From assembly GCF_004345605.1 (NCBI RefSeq), contig NZ_SLVY01000023.1, positions 1 to 64,000 on the forward strand: DNA of 64,000 bases. Reading direction: 5' to 3'. The stretch comes from Rhodococcus sp. SMB37. Lineage in GTDB: Bacteria > Actinomycetota > Actinomycetes > Mycobacteriales > Mycobacteriaceae. Numbering within the stretch: position 1 is the first letter of the stretch; every line of letters begins with the position of its first letter. The notes under the pieces are model-generated. The model saw only the letters and a program-made list of their open reading frames with translations, was not told where the DNA came from and did no database searches. Both the position numbers and the translations under genes were made by a program. Positions 18,813 to 28,456 of this stretch are shown piece by piece.

Positions 18813-19547
18813 ATGGACACTGTCATCACCGAAATTGCTCCCGACGTGTACCGCCTGTCCACGTTCGTCGACGAGGCAAACCTGACGATGAACCAATTCC
18901 TGATAGGTGGCGACGAGCCGCTGTTGTTCCACACCGGGTATCGGTCGTTGTTCCCTTCTGTCTCCGATGCTGTCGCACGACTGATTCCGCTGAATCGGTT
19001 GCGGTGGATTACATTCGGTCACGTCGAGGCGGACGAATGCGGCTCGATGAACTCGTGGCTCGCCGTAGCGCCGGCTGCCGAAGTCGCGCACGGCGCGATG
19101 GCGTGCTTCGTTCAGGTCAACGACCTCGCCGACCGGCCGCCACGGCCCCTGCAGGACGGCGAGGTGCTGGACACAGGCCTGCGCCGAGTCCGCCACATCG
19201 ACACGCCTCATGTGCCACACGGGTGGGACGCCGGAATGATGTTCGAGGAGACCACGTCGACGCTGCTGTGCGGCGACCTGTTCACAGCATTCGGCAGTTA
19301 TTCGGCACGGACGGACAGCGAGATAGTAGGTCCCGCATTGGCAGCGGAAGATATGGGACACGCGACGTGCCTGACCCCCGAACTGGCCCCGACCATCCGT
19401 GCACTCGCCGACCTGCAGCCGCGCGTGCTCGCCCCGATGCATGCACCTGCGTACGAGGGTGATTGCCACGCAGCTCTCGGCGACCTCGCCGCGGCCTACG
19501 AAGAACGATTCACCGCTGCGCTCGAAGGCGTTCGCCCGACGGCGTGA
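18813..19547 (+). CDS. Metallo-beta-lactamase-fold protein related to the ODP/FprA diiron domain
   Basis: A 244-residue protein matching the beta-lactamase domain of flavodiiron proteins without the flavodoxin part. The diiron ligand motif H-x-E-x-D is visible as FGHVEADECGSMN, with further His in IDTPHVPHGWDAG, the Asp in LLCGDLF and His in APMHAPAY. Such single-domain ODP proteins are thought to bind a diiron site and sense or reduce oxygen or NO. The ATG at 18813 follows GAGAGGGA; the first residues MDTVITEIAPDVYRLSTF are typical. Confidence 0.83.
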   Translation: MDTVITEIAPDVYRLSTFVDEANLTMNQFLIGGDEPLLFHTGYRSLFPSVSDAVARLIPLNRLRWITFGHVEADECGSMNSWLAVAPAAEVAHGAMACFVQVNDLADRPPRPLQDGEVLDTGLRRVRHIDTPHVPHGWDAGMMFEETTSTLLCGDLFTAFGSYSARTDSEIVGPALAAEDMGHATCLTPELAPTIRALADLQPRVLAPMHAPAYEGDCHAALGDLAAAYEERFTAALEGVRPTA

Positions 19548-19557
19548 ACAAATGCGA

Positions 19558-19752
19558 TTGACGTCGTCGCGGGGATCGGTATCCTGGACGACGTGATTCA
19601 AGCGCTTCTCTTCAACTGACGACACCGATCCGTACCTCGTGAGGTAGCCGAGGCGACGGGTCGAGCTGTGTCCACCGGTCTGTTCTCATGGCCGTTCGTC
19701 AGAAGCGCATGCCCCATCTGTCGTGGGCCGAGTGCGCCTCCCTGGAGGAACA
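19558..19752 (+). promoter_or_regulatory. Promoter and attenuator-like leader of the ABC-F gene
   Basis: TTGACG (19558-19563) and TATCCT (19580-19585), 16 bp apart, form a good SigA-type promoter. Transcription would start near 19591-19593, directly at a GTG that opens a short reading frame (19593-19619). The following 130 bases contain a perfect hairpin TACCTC-GT-GAGGTA (19633-19646) and, over the ABC-F ribosome binding site, CCTCC-CT-GGAGG (19737-19748), which could mask it. Antibiotic-responsive leaders of this type are known for ABC-F and erm genes; the regulation itself is inferred. Confidence 0.5.
19593..19619 (+). CDS. Eight-codon leader peptide of the ABC-F gene
   Basis: GTG-ATT-CAA-GCG-CTT-CTC-TTC-AAC-TGA encodes MIQALLFN. 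Its start coincides with the predicted transcription start, so it would be translated as a leaderless message, common in actinobacteria. Ribosome stalling here by a drug could change folding downstream. Too short to judge by coding statistics. Confidence 0.4.
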   Translation: MIQALLFN

Positions 19753-21387
<1,635 letters not shown>

Positions 21388-21459
21388 CGTGATCAGAGAC
21401 CCGAGTGGCGGAATCGGCCGATGCGGAGTTTCCGCGCAAACTGGGATTCGAGCGTAAGT

Positions 21460-22116
21460 TTACTTCTTCGGGGCGACGAGGCCGTGGGTGCGCAGCAGAT
21501 CCTTCACACCGCCGCGCTCGTCCCGGACGTATGCCTTCGCGAGCAGGTCGTTGAACGAGTCGGACAGGCTCGGGTCGTTCTCGTCGACGGGGATCGTGAG
21601 CAGTTTGCCTGTTTCGGCGCTGATCAGCAGGTTGTTGGCAACGAACAGCGCGGTGCGCTTGTTGCCGTCCTCGAATGGCTGTGCCTTCGCCAGATCGACG
21701 AACAAGTCCAAGGCGTTCTCGCAGGCGTCTGTCCCGCGCAGCGTGTCGTCGAGGAGTTGCTGCAGACTTGCCTCGGTCATCGCCTCGGGAGTGTGGCGGC
21801 CGTACCTGGTCTGCACGCCGATCTGCTGAGCCTGCGTTCTGAGTTGTCCGGGGTGCAGCGCACCGCTGCGGATGATGTGGGCGTTCACTGCGCACACGAA
21901 CGCTGCGGTGATCGGTTGCCGTCCATGGTCGATGACGAATTGTGCAACGTCGCGGAGGTCTTCGAGCAGTGCGAGGTCGGAGCGAGAGGTGATTCCGTCG
22001 AGGCTTCCGGAACGGAGGAAGTTCTCGGTGTCGAGGCGGCCGGTTGCCAGGCCGTCGAACACCTTGCCCGCGGAGTACACGACACCGGCGAGGTCGGTGA
22101 TCCTGATCGTGGACAC
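21460..22116 (-). CDS. Fic/Doc-family protein with an altered catalytic motif
   Basis: A 218-residue Fic-domain protein starting at GTG 22116. The Fic core motif, normally HPFx(D/E)GN(G/K)R, reads QPFEDGNKR at residues 146-154: the catalytic His is replaced by Gln, while the phosphate-binding DGNKR part is kept. The amino-terminal part (VYSAGKVFDGLATGRLDTENFL) and the helix before the motif are family-like. Classical AMPylation requires the His, so the protein is either inactive as an AMP transferase or does other nucleotide chemistry. The gene stands alone; no Phd-type or Fic-inhibitory antitoxin is seen beside it. Confidence 0.82.
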   Translation of the reverse strand: MSTIRITDLAGVVYSAGKVFDGLATGRLDTENFLRSGSLDGITSRSDLALLEDLRDVAQFVIDHGRQPITAAFVCAVNAHIIRSGALHPGQLRTQAQQIGVQTRYGRHTPEAMTEASLQQLLDDTLRGTDACENALDLFVDLAKAQPFEDGNKRTALFVANNLLISAETGKLLTIPVDENDPSLSDSFNDLLAKAYVRDERGGVKDLLRTHGLVAPKK

Positions 22117-22296
22117 GGTGCGTTCCTTTTGACGAGCGGTGTGGTCGATGCTATCGAAGCGCCCGCAATCGCGTGATGCGGCACGTCGCGGTGCGGGATG
22201 TAATGCCGACCTACGACGTCGAGGAGATGTGATGCGGGTGAGACCCCAGGTACATCCCCTGGACCTGTGCGAAATTCGGCTTGCTGTCAACGGTCG

Positions 22297-23457
22297 TCAG
22301 CCGTACACCTGCGCGTAGAGATCTCGGATCTCCGCGTCGGTGGGGACCAGCGGATTGTTGTTCGGCGATCCGGACGCCAACGCCTGCTCGGCCATGAGTG
22401 GGATCAATTCGTCCCACTGAGTCTTGTCGATGCCGTAGGCCTTGGGTGTCGGGACCTGAACGTCGCGGCACAGTTCGCGTAGCGCTTCGACGAGGTTGTT
22501 CGCGGCGGCGGTGTCATTGTCGCCGGATGTCGCGACCCCGAGCGCGCGGGCGCAGTCGGCGTAGCGGCCTTCGGCGGCGCCCACGGAGAAGTCTGTGACC
22601 GTGGGGAAGAGCATCGCGTTGGACAACCCGTGGGCGACGTGGAAGTGTGCACCGATCGGGCGGCTCATGCCGTGCACGAGTGCCACCGACGAATTGGAGA
22701 ACGCGATGCCGGCCTGGGTGGCTGCGAGCATCATCTGCTCACGGGCCTCGGCGTCGTTGCCGTCGGCATAGACCCGTCGCAGTACCTTGCCGATCGTGCC
22801 GATGGCGATGAGGGCGAGGCTGTCGGAGAACGGGTTTGCTTTGCGGCTGACGTACGCCTCGACGGCGTGGGTGAGGGCGTCGACGCCGGTGTCGGCGGTC
22901 AGTCGCGGCGGCATCGACAGTGTCAGTTCGTAGTCGATCACCGCTGCGACCGGAAGGAACGCCAGGCCGGGGCATAGCATCTTCTCGTCATTGGTGCTGT
23001 CGGTGATGACGGTGAACTGGGTTGCTTCCGAACCACTTCCGGCTGTGGTGGGTACGGCGATGATCGGGAGGGCAGGCCCGATGTTGTTGCGCGGGGCCTT
23101 GTACTCGCGCATCTGCCCGCCTTGCCGCCCGAGGATGCCGAGTGCCTTGGCTGTGTCCATCGGGCTGCCGCCACCGAACCCGATGACGGAATCGGCGTCG
23201 TGTTCGGCGAGTGCGGCGACACCCGCTTCGAGGGAGTCGGTGGTGGGGTCGGGCACGGCGTCTGCGAACAGGCGCGCGGTGGCGCCGGCAGCGTCGAGAT
23301 TGTCGAGCATCGTCTGGGCCGCGCCGGTGCCGACCTGGAACGAATCGGTGACCACGAGTGGGCGGGACAGGCCGAGGCTCGAGACGACGTCGCCGATCTC
23401 GCGGACGGCTCCGCCACCGATGCGCATGATGCGCGGCAGTGCGATGGGTGCAGTCAT
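22297..23457 (-). CDS. Iron-containing (group III) alcohol dehydrogenase
   Basis: A 386-residue NAD(P)+-dependent dehydrogenase. GFGGGSPMDTAKA is the nucleotide-binding loop, PTTAGSGSEATQFTVITD is the family signature, and the metal is expected to be held by Asp/His in DTGVDALTHAVEAYVS and His in ALVHGMSRPIGAHFHVAHGLSNA. Length is typical. Substrate is uncertain: butanol-, 1,3-propanediol- and lactaldehyde-type enzymes share these motifs, and maleylacetate reductases are more distant. The ATG at 23457 begins MTAPIALPRIMRIGGGAV. No pathway partner lies beside it. Confidence 0.88.
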   Translation of the reverse strand: MTAPIALPRIMRIGGGAVREIGDVVSSLGLSRPLVVTDSFQVGTGAAQTMLDNLDAAGATARLFADAVPDPTTDSLEAGVAALAEHDADSVIGFGGGSPMDTAKALGILGRQGGQMREYKAPRNNIGPALPIIAVPTTAGSGSEATQFTVITDSTNDEKMLCPGLAFLPVAAVIDYELTLSMPPRLTADTGVDALTHAVEAYVSRKANPFSDSLALIAIGTIGKVLRRVYADGNDAEAREQMMLAATQAGIAFSNSSVALVHGMSRPIGAHFHVAHGLSNAMLFPTVTDFSVGAAEGRYADCARALGVATSGDNDTAAANNLVEALRELCRDVQVPTPKAYGIDKTQWDELIPLMAEQALASGSPNNNPLVPTDAEIRDLYAQVYG

Positions 23458-23595
23458 GCTCGGATCATGTCACCCGAGCCCGGTCGAGTGTGCACTGGGA
23501 CACACCTCGTGCACGGCTGGGACCGCACCCACGTCGGCGTCAGTAGAATCTGCCCGGATTATCGGAACTGCGTGGATTGGGGCGGTACAGCTGTG

Positions 23596-24195
23596 ATGAA
23601 GAGACTTGTCTCCGCGTTGGGTGCACTGGCGCTGCTGCCCGCGCTCGCTGCGTGCGGATCGTCGGACGACACTGCCGACGCAGCGGAATCAGCACCCACG
23701 AGTGCAGTACAGGCGGACTCCGATCCCTCCGTGTTGACCCTGGACGAAGTGGAGTCGATGCTGGCGGCGTTGGAGGACATGACCGGAGCTTCGAGAAACG
23801 AGATTCGCATCTCGGCGATCTCGTACTCCCCGGCCGGAAGCCTCGCTGTCGATGCGCTCGACCCTGCTGCGCCGACGGAGTTCAACCAGTACATAGCGAA
23901 CATCTACACCGACCGTCGCGAGATTCGGCCCTACGACTACGGCGGGGCGGACAAGTACGAGGCCCTCGAGGCAACGTTGTTCCCGGCAGGCGAGGTGACG
24001 CCCGAGATTGTTCACCGGGCGTGGGAAGACTCGTTCACGCGGGTGGAAGGTGATCCTGCGGAACTCGATGCGTCCGGACCGAGAGTGTCCCGGGACCGTT
24101 CAGGCGTCGTCGAGATTGCGATCGTCAACGGACCCGAACGCGACCGTCAGTCGGTGTACTACGACGCGCAAGGGAACTTCGTCGAAGTGTCCTGA
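23596..24195 (+). CDS. Hypothetical secreted lipoprotein
   Basis: A 199-residue protein with a clear lipoprotein signal peptide: MKRLVSALGALALLPALAAC, cleavage expected before the Cys at residue 20. A low-complexity Ser/Asp/Ala linker follows, then a compact domain ending VYYDAQGNFVEVS. I do not recognise the domain; the carboxy-terminal half with repeated ExxxDxxGxxV strands resembles the small beta-rich lipoproteins common in Rhodococcus and Mycobacterium. The longer frame from 23122 runs antisense through the alcohol dehydrogenase and is not used. Confidence 0.75.
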   Translation: MKRLVSALGALALLPALAACGSSDDTADAAESAPTSAVQADSDPSVLTLDEVESMLAALEDMTGASRNEIRISAISYSPAGSLAVDALDPAAPTEFNQYIANIYTDRREIRPYDYGGADKYEALEATLFPAGEVTPEIVHRAWEDSFTRVEGDPAELDASGPRVSRDRSGVVEIAIVNGPERDRQSVYYDAQGNFVEVS

Positions 24196-24233
24196 ATCCG
24201 TGGAGTCACAGAGCAGCGGGGCGTACGCAGTTC

Positions 24234-25577
24234 CTACGGTGCGTCGGCCCGTGCCGGCTCGGCAGTAGGAGCAGTGGATTCGGCCCGAGCGGGCTTCATG
24301 GCGAACAGCGCCACTGCGGCTAGCACGACGACTCCCGCGACAGCAAAGTACAACTGCTCCGGCGTCCACCCCGAGTCGAGAAGCACGCCGACCGCGGTGG
24401 GAGCGAGAATCGCTCCGGCCCGGCCGACGCCGATGGCCGCGCCGACGCCGGTGGTGCGCACCGTCGGTGCGTACAGCGACGGCGCCAGAGTGTAGAGGCC
24501 GGCGATGCAGCCGTTGATGAGGCCACCGATCACGATGCCGAGCGCGAACGCCACGGTCAATGTCGAGATGGAGACGATGAAAATGGCCATCGCCAGCGCA
24601 GAGGACAGCGTGAAGGTGATCAGGACGGCGCGGGTGGTCCACCGGCTTGCGAGCAATCCGAAGAGGATGGATCCGACGGTGCCGCCGAGCGTGAGCATCA
24701 TTCCGGCGGTGGCGCTCTGGTCCTTCGTGAGTCCGGCGGTCTCGAGTAGCGACGGGGTCCACGAGTTGATGAAGTAGAAGCCGAACATCGTAGCGAAGAA
24801 CGCTGCCCACAGCAGCATCGTGGGACGCATATTGCTGCCGGAGAACAGATCCGAGATGCGTCCTGCCTTTGCGGGCTCGGTGCCGGTGGGTGCGTCGAGC
24901 GACCCGACGGGTTCCTGTCCGATCCGCCGCGCGATGAGGTTGACGCGGTCCAGGTCCGACGCGCGGCCCCGGCTGGTCAGGAAGTCGAGCGACTCCGGCA
25001 GCAGGAGAGCGAGGATCGCCAGGACCACGCCGGTGAGGATCGCACCGACGACGAAGACGGAGCGCCAACCGTATTCGGCCTGCAGGCTCACCGCGGCAAT
25101 GCCACCGAGGGTGGCGCCGACGCCGTAGCCGGCCGTGTAGATGCTGATCGCCAGGCCGCGCCAGCGGGCCGAGGAGTACTCGCTGGCGATGACGGTGGTG
25201 CAGGCGAGGATACCGCCGATGCCGAGGCCCGTGATGACCCGCCAGGTGCCGAGTTCCCACGCGGATCCGGCGGTGGCGGACAAAGCCATTCCGAGAGTGG
25301 CCATCGCCACCGACGCGAGGATGAGTGGGCGGCGGCCGATCCGGTCGGCGATCGGAGCAAGCCCCAACGCGCCCACGGCCATGCCGATCAGGCCTGCGCT
25401 GAGGAGAATTCCGATCTCGGCGCCGCCGAGTGCGAAGTCGGCGCCGATGCTCTTGGCGGTGAACGCCAGCGCCATCACGTCGAATCCGTCGAGAATGTTG
25501 AGGACGACACACAGGCCGACGATCAACCACTGGTAGGGGCGCATCGGGGAGGTGTCGATGCGGGCACGAAGGTCCAT
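24234..25577 (-). CDS. vanK: MFS aromatic-acid transporter of the AAHS family, probable vanillate importer
   Basis: A 447-residue, 12-segment proton symporter. The aromatic acid:H+ symporter signature is present: VLNILDGFDVMALAFTA in the first helix (the Asp essential in PcaK), GLAPIADRIGRRPLILAS in loop 2-3 and the corresponding LLASRWTTRAVL in loop 8-9. The gene follows vanB by 17 bp on the same strand, the vanABK order known from Corynebacterium and Rhodococcus, so uptake of vanillate or a related lignin acid is inferred. Start: ATG at 25577 behind GAAGGAAT; the longer frame to 25781 reads through vanB. Confidence 0.88.
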   Translation of the reverse strand: MDLRARIDTSPMRPYQWLIVGLCVVLNILDGFDVMALAFTAKSIGADFALGGAEIGILLSAGLIGMAVGALGLAPIADRIGRRPLILASVAMATLGMALSATAGSAWELGTWRVITGLGIGGILACTTVIASEYSSARWRGLAISIYTAGYGVGATLGGIAAVSLQAEYGWRSVFVVGAILTGVVLAILALLLPESLDFLTSRGRASDLDRVNLIARRIGQEPVGSLDAPTGTEPAKAGRISDLFSGSNMRPTMLLWAAFFATMFGFYFINSWTPSLLETAGLTKDQSATAGMMLTLGGTVGSILFGLLASRWTTRAVLITFTLSSALAMAIFIVSISTLTVAFALGIVIGGLINGCIAGLYTLAPSLYAPTVRTTGVGAAIGVGRAGAILAPTAVGVLLDSGWTPEQLYFAVAGVVVLAAVALFAMKPARAESTAPTAEPARADAP

Positions 25578-25594
25578 GGGATTCCTTCTGAAGG

Positions 25595-26584
25595 TCAGGG
25601 GATATCGAGGGTGATGACACCCGGAGCGGAGCGCGCGCCGGATTCGGACGGGCAGGGTGCAACGCGTGATACGCACGCGCAGATCTTGGTGGAATCGGTC
25701 TTCTGCGCTTCGCTGAAGAACACGTCGCGGTGATCGACCCGGCCATCCACCGAGGCGATACCGACCTGGCACAGGCCGCATTCACCCTTGCGGCAGTCGA
25801 ACATCATGTCGACCCCGGCTCGTTCGAGGGCGTCGAGCATCGATTCGCCGGTACCGACCGTGGTCGTGAGACCCAGGCCGGGGACGGTGACGACGAATTC
25901 TTCGGCGTCGAACCATCCGCTGTTCCCGAAGGTTTCGTATCGCAGGTTCGGTGTGGGCAGCGCGCGGTCTGTCCATGACCGGCGCACGGCATCCATGAGG
26001 CGGATCGGTCCGCACATGTACAGCTCGGTTCGGGCGTCCACGCCGTCGACCAGGGTGGTCACGTCGAGGCCGGTTCCTTCGTCATCGATATGGACCTCGA
26101 GGCAATCACCGTGCAGTTTCTCGAGTTCGGGCAGGAACGCCATTGCCGAGCGGGTGCGGCCCACGTAGACGAACCGGTAGGCGGAGCCCATGCGGCGCAG
26201 GACAGCGCCCATCGCGCTCACCGCGGTGATGCCGATTCCTCCGGCAAGCAGGACGTAGCTCGGTGCACCGACCCGCAGAGGGAAGTTCTGCAGTGGGGCG
26301 GTGATGTCGAGTACGTCGTCGGGGCGTAGCGAATGCATGTATGCGGAGCCGCCGCGCGAAGTAGGGGACAGGTGGACACCGAGGGTGATGCCGTGCCCGT
26401 CGGCGCCACCACCGACCACGGAGTACGAGCGCACGTCCCCGGAGGGGAGACGCACGTCGACATGGGAGCCGGGCTCGGGACGTACGGGTGTGTCGGTGAC
26501 GATGGTGATCTTCGCGATCGAATCGGCGGCCGTGTCGACGGCAGTGACGTGGCCACGCTGCCAGGTGATCTGCACAGTGCTCAT
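25595..26584 (-). CDS. vanB: Vanillate O-demethylase reductase component
   Basis: A 329-residue phthalate-dioxygenase-reductase-type protein. FMN/NAD(P)H domains come first (SHVDVRLPSGDVRSYSVVG for the flavin, LLAGGIGITAVSAM and YMCGPIRLMDAV for the nicotinamide nucleotide), then a plant-type [2Fe-2S] ferredoxin domain with DCRKGECGLCQ and the fourth Cys in TKICACVSRV. It passes electrons from NAD(P)H to the Rieske oxygenase VanA. One base separates it from vanA, so the two are cotranscribed and probably coupled. Confidence 0.95.
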   Translation of the reverse strand: MSTVQITWQRGHVTAVDTAADSIAKITIVTDTPVRPEPGSHVDVRLPSGDVRSYSVVGGGADGHGITLGVHLSPTSRGGSAYMHSLRPDDVLDITAPLQNFPLRVGAPSYVLLAGGIGITAVSAMGAVLRRMGSAYRFVYVGRTRSAMAFLPELEKLHGDCLEVHIDDEGTGLDVTTLVDGVDARTELYMCGPIRLMDAVRRSWTDRALPTPNLRYETFGNSGWFDAEEFVVTVPGLGLTTTVGTGESMLDALERAGVDMMFDCRKGECGLCQVGIASVDGRVDHRDVFFSEAQKTDSTKICACVSRVAPCPSESGARSAPGVITLDIP

Positions 26585-26585
26585 G

Positions 26586-27701
26586 TCAGTGCACCCGCTC
26601 CGGGGTGGCCGAATCCGCGGCGAGGGTGCGTTCGGCTTCGATCATGCGCTGGATGAGTCGTCGGACCCACATGCCGCCGGCATCGATGTTGAGGTTGTAG
26701 AACTCGTGGCCGGGGTTCGCGTCGATCGCCTTCTGTTGCGCAATGAGCATCTCCTCGTCCTCCTCGAAGACGCCGTGCACACCGTTGCGCAACTGCGTGG
26801 TGATGAGCTGGCTGTCGAGTCGGTAATTGCGCATGAATGCCCAGAAGTACAGCGCGGTGCGCTCGTCGATCGGCGAGATCGTGTTCATGACGAAGCCGTT
26901 GACGCCCTGGCTACGGTCGCCTTCGGGTGCTCCGGTACCTGCTTCGGCGACGCCGACGTCGATGCGGATCGTCGACGGTGCCTGAAACTCGATGATCTGC
27001 CACCGGTCGACCTTGCCCTCGAAGCCGGGGAACTTGTCGCGCATGTTCTTCAGCCAGAACGGAGGTGCATCGATGTCGTGCATCCACCGCGTCACAGTGA
27101 CGGTGTGGTCGTCGTGCGTGACGACGAAGTCGGATTCGCTCAGTTCGTCCTGCCCGATCGACGACGAATGCACGAACTCCTCATGCGTGAGATCCATGAG
27201 GTTGTCGAGTACCAGCTGGTAATTGGCCTGCACATCGATGGTGCGGCCGTCGCCGGCCCATTCGGGCGAGTCCATCTGGAACATGTCGGGGATCGTGTCG
27301 GGGTCCGCGAGCAGAGGGTCGCCCGGCCAGACCCAGACGAACCGGTGTCGTTCCACGACGGGGTACGACGCGACCATCGCCGACGGGTTGATCGTCTGCT
27401 GCGCGGGCATGTGCGTGCATCGGCCGGCCGAGTTGTACTGCAGTCCGTGGTACGGGCACTGGATGCCGTCAGGGCCGACGAGGGTGCCCATGGACAGCGG
27501 GGCGAGTCGGTGCCAGCAAGCGTCGGCGAGGGCGACGGGACGCCCCTCTTCGGTGCGGTAGAGCGCCAGCGGTTTACCGGCGATGGTGCGGGAGAGGATC
27601 TCGCGTCGGCCCACTTCGTGATCCCACGCTGCGACGTACCAGGTGTCGAGTGGGTAGGCCATGTTCTTTGCGGTTGCGCCGCCGGGTCCGAGGTCGGTCA
27701 T
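26586..27701 (-). CDS. vanA: Vanillate O-demethylase oxygenase component
   Basis: A 371-residue Rieske non-haem iron oxygenase that demethylates vanillate to protocatechuate. The Rieske ligands are ACWHRLAPLSMG and CPYHGLQYN; the mononuclear iron site lies in NLMDLTHEEFVHSSS with the later Asp. The ATG at 27701 follows GAAGGA; an ATG-less extension to 27719 adds six residues and is less likely. First gene of vanABK, divergent from the PadR-type regulator with a 129-bp control region holding two palindromes. Confidence 0.95.
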   Translation of the reverse strand: MTDLGPGGATAKNMAYPLDTWYVAAWDHEVGRREILSRTIAGKPLALYRTEEGRPVALADACWHRLAPLSMGTLVGPDGIQCPYHGLQYNSAGRCTHMPAQQTINPSAMVASYPVVERHRFVWVWPGDPLLADPDTIPDMFQMDSPEWAGDGRTIDVQANYQLVLDNLMDLTHEEFVHSSSIGQDELSESDFVVTHDDHTVTVTRWMHDIDAPPFWLKNMRDKFPGFEGKVDRWQIIEFQAPSTIRIDVGVAEAGTGAPEGDRSQGVNGFVMNTISPIDERTALYFWAFMRNYRLDSQLITTQLRNGVHGVFEEDEEMLIAQQKAIDANPGHEFYNLNIDAGGMWVRRLIQRMIEAERTLAADSATPERVH

Positions 27702-27727
27702 CTGGGGTCCTTCGATCAATGGGCTGA

Positions 27728-27787
27728 AACTATCTATCTACATAGGTAGTTAGTGATCTGGCGCACACACTATCTATCGATATAGTG
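27728..27787. promoter_or_regulatory. Two palindromic operators between vanA and vanR
   Basis: CTATCTA..TAGGTAG (within 27730-27750) and CACTAT-N8-ATAGTG (27768-27787) are separate inverted repeats sharing the ACTATCTATC core, about 39 bp centre to centre. PadR-type VanR proteins bind such AT-rich repeats, so vanillate-relieved repression of vanABK is the likely use. The region is strikingly AT-rich compared with its surroundings. Confidence 0.6.
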
Positions 27788-27830
27788 GTTTGGCAAGAGT
27801 GGAATACTCCCGCGAGGAAGGTGGTGGCCC

Positions 27831-28421
27831 ATGAGTCTGCGTTACGCCCTGCTCGCCCTGCTCACGGCCGAGCCGCTGACCGGTTACGACGCCGCGAAAC
27901 GCTTCGGCGGGTCGGTCGGGCATGTCTGGCACGCTCCCGACTCGCAGATTTATCCGGAACTCCGCCGCATGGAAAAAGAAGGGCTCATCGAAGGCGAACA
28001 GGTGCGCTGGGGGCCGAAGAGCACCAAGACCCGATACTCGATCACCGACTCGGGTGTTCTGGCATTCCGCGAGTGGATGGATTCCCCACTCGACTACGCG
28101 CCGGTCCGCGACGCCGCGCACATGCGAGCCGCGTACTTCGAATGGGCCGACCCCGACAGCGCCCGCGACTGCCTGCGCCGCCACATCGATCACTATGCCG
28201 ACCAGATTGCGTGCTGGACCGTGGTGCGCGCTGCGATCGTCGATGCCACCAACGCCACCATCGCGGTCCGGTTGCGGAAGTATCCCGCTGAGGAGCACGA
28301 ACGGATCGTCGCGTTCAAAGCGTTTGCGTATGACGGACTCATCGCGCGCGGTGAGGTCGAAATCGAATGGGCGCGGAAGGGGCTTGCACTCCTCGATAAG
28401 GTATCTCCCGAGAAGGGATGA
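27831..28421 (+). CDS. vanR: PadR-family repressor of the vanillate operon
   Basis: A 196-residue PadR regulator. The winged helix is at residues 1-85 (SLRYALLALLTAEPLTGYD and the recognition/wing segment DSQIYPELRRMEKEGLIEGE), followed by the Vir_C-like helical dimerisation domain ending at EIEWARKGLALLD. The ATG at 27831 follows GGAAGG. Divergent from vanABK with the paired palindromes between, as for VanR of Corynebacterium glutamicum, whose ligand is vanillate. Confidence 0.88.
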   Translation: MSLRYALLALLTAEPLTGYDAAKRFGGSVGHVWHAPDSQIYPELRRMEKEGLIEGEQVRWGPKSTKTRYSITDSGVLAFREWMDSPLDYAPVRDAAHMRAAYFEWADPDSARDCLRRHIDHYADQIACWTVVRAAIVDATNATIAVRLRKYPAEEHERIVAFKAFAYDGLIARGEVEIEWARKGLALLDKVSPEKG

Positions 28422-28456
28422 TGCGCAGGACTTCTCAGTGAGCTACTTCTCGGAAG

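Noticed and set aside
19573-19629. Complementary arms GGATCGGT / ACCGATCC around the ABC-F leader peptide
   Set aside because: The left arm lies upstream of the predicted transcript start and would not be in the RNA.
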